Below the pieces are notes generated by a model that worked only from the letters and a program-made list of their open reading frames with translations, was not told where the DNA came from and ran no database searches. Position numbers and translations under genes: made by a program. From an uncultured Prevotellaceae bacterium (GTDB taxonomy: Bacteria > Bacteroidota > Bacteroidia > Bacteroidales > Muribaculaceae): a DNA stretch of 9,288 bases. This document shows, one piece after another, positions 7,305 to 9,288 of this stretch. Numbering within the stretch: position 1 is the first letter of the stretch; the number at the start of each line of letters is the position of its first letter. Location of the stretch: positions 1 to 9,288 of the forward strand of contig USOC01000027.1 of NCBI GenBank assembly GCA_900556245.1. Direction: 5' to 3'.

Positions 7305-7326
7305 GAGGGAGGCGGAAAAGTTGACT

Positions 7327-7378
7327 CGCCGATTTCAGATTGTCGTCGTATCTCCTACAAACTTACTGAAAATCGGCG
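7327..7378. repeat. Inverted repeat bracketing the porX -7 box
   Basis: CGCCGATTTCAG (7327-7338) pairs with CTGAAAATCGGCG (7366-7378), 12 bp with one unpaired A. The arms sit on each side of the candidate -7 box and start site, the right arm touching the -7 box. It may be a regulator-binding dyad or a weak hairpin; there is no U-run after it, so a terminator is unlikely. Confidence 0.35.
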
Positions 7379-7384
7379 GAACAA
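7358..7384 (-). promoter_or_regulatory. Candidate promoter of porX
   Basis: On the minus strand TAAGTTTG (7365-7358) matches the TAnnTTTG -7 box. A TTG at 7384-7382 could be the -33 element, though the 16-base spacer is shorter than the usual 19-20. Transcription from here would give a leader of about 80 bases before the ATG at 7269. If real, porX is transcribed independently of the upstream PorW/SprE gene. Confidence 0.42.
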
Positions 7385-7479
7385 CCTTGCCCATCTGTCT
7401 AAAAAATTGATTTGGGCATGAGATAAATTGACTTGAAAAAGTAGAAAAACAGGAAGAAATACGCAAAGGAACTCAAGGC

Positions 7480-9288
<1,809 letters not shown>

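Noticed and set aside
7388..7418. TGCCCA/TGGGCA stem as terminator after the PorW fragment
   Set aside because: The stem is only 6 bp with a 19-base loop, and no U-run follows it on the minus strand.

Overview
The window looks like a short, probably metagenome-assembled contig from a Bacteroidales bacterium (Prevotella-like or a related gut lineage), with a foreign-looking tail of about 940 bases at the right end. The Bacteroidales assignment rests on four observations: a fructose-bisphosphate aldolase of the Bacteroides/Prevotella type, the type IX secretion (T9SS) regulator PorX, the C-terminal half of the T9SS lipoprotein PorW/SprE, and promoter boxes of the Bacteroidetes form TAnnTTTG. 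All supported genes lie on the minus strand, so the description below follows transcription from right to left.

9288-8347: the C-terminal (thiamine pyrophosphate) part of a pyruvate:ferredoxin oxidoreductase, in DNA of 60-70% GC, unlike the rest of the window. 8346-7480: the C-terminal part of PorW/SprE at 42-50% GC. The two are joined in one open frame. The protein families do not belong together, and composition changes at the join, so this is most likely an assembly chimera rather than a real fusion gene. 7479-7270: a leader region with a candidate promoter and hairpins. 7269-5725: porX, a response regulator receiver fused to a PglZ-type phosphatase-fold domain. 5724-5609: a short gap with a good promoter for fba. 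5608-4607: class II fructose-bisphosphate aldolase, broken by an in-frame TAA at 4691-4693 in place of an expected tyrosine codon, so 27 recognisable residues follow the stop; a strong terminator sits at 4554-4592. 4553-4251: non-coding, with a candidate promoter. 4250-2163: a secreted BspA-like leucine-rich-repeat protein ending in a T9SS-style C-terminal tail. 2162-1498: non-coding, with a 19-bp perfect hairpin (probable terminator) and a consensus Bacteroidetes promoter. 1497-1: an uninterrupted 499-codon frame that runs off the left edge, the N-terminal part of a secreted M60-family (enhancin-like) metallopeptidase.

Functionally, PorX and PorW belong to the T9SS. The leucine-rich-repeat protein is a plausible T9SS cargo, and the M60 peptidase is an exported surface or secreted enzyme. 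fba is a housekeeping glycolysis/gluconeogenesis gene with its own promoter and terminator. I see no convincing undescribed system. The points most worth checking are the chimeric join, the two unusual substitutions in fba, and the dyad symmetries overlapping the promoters.
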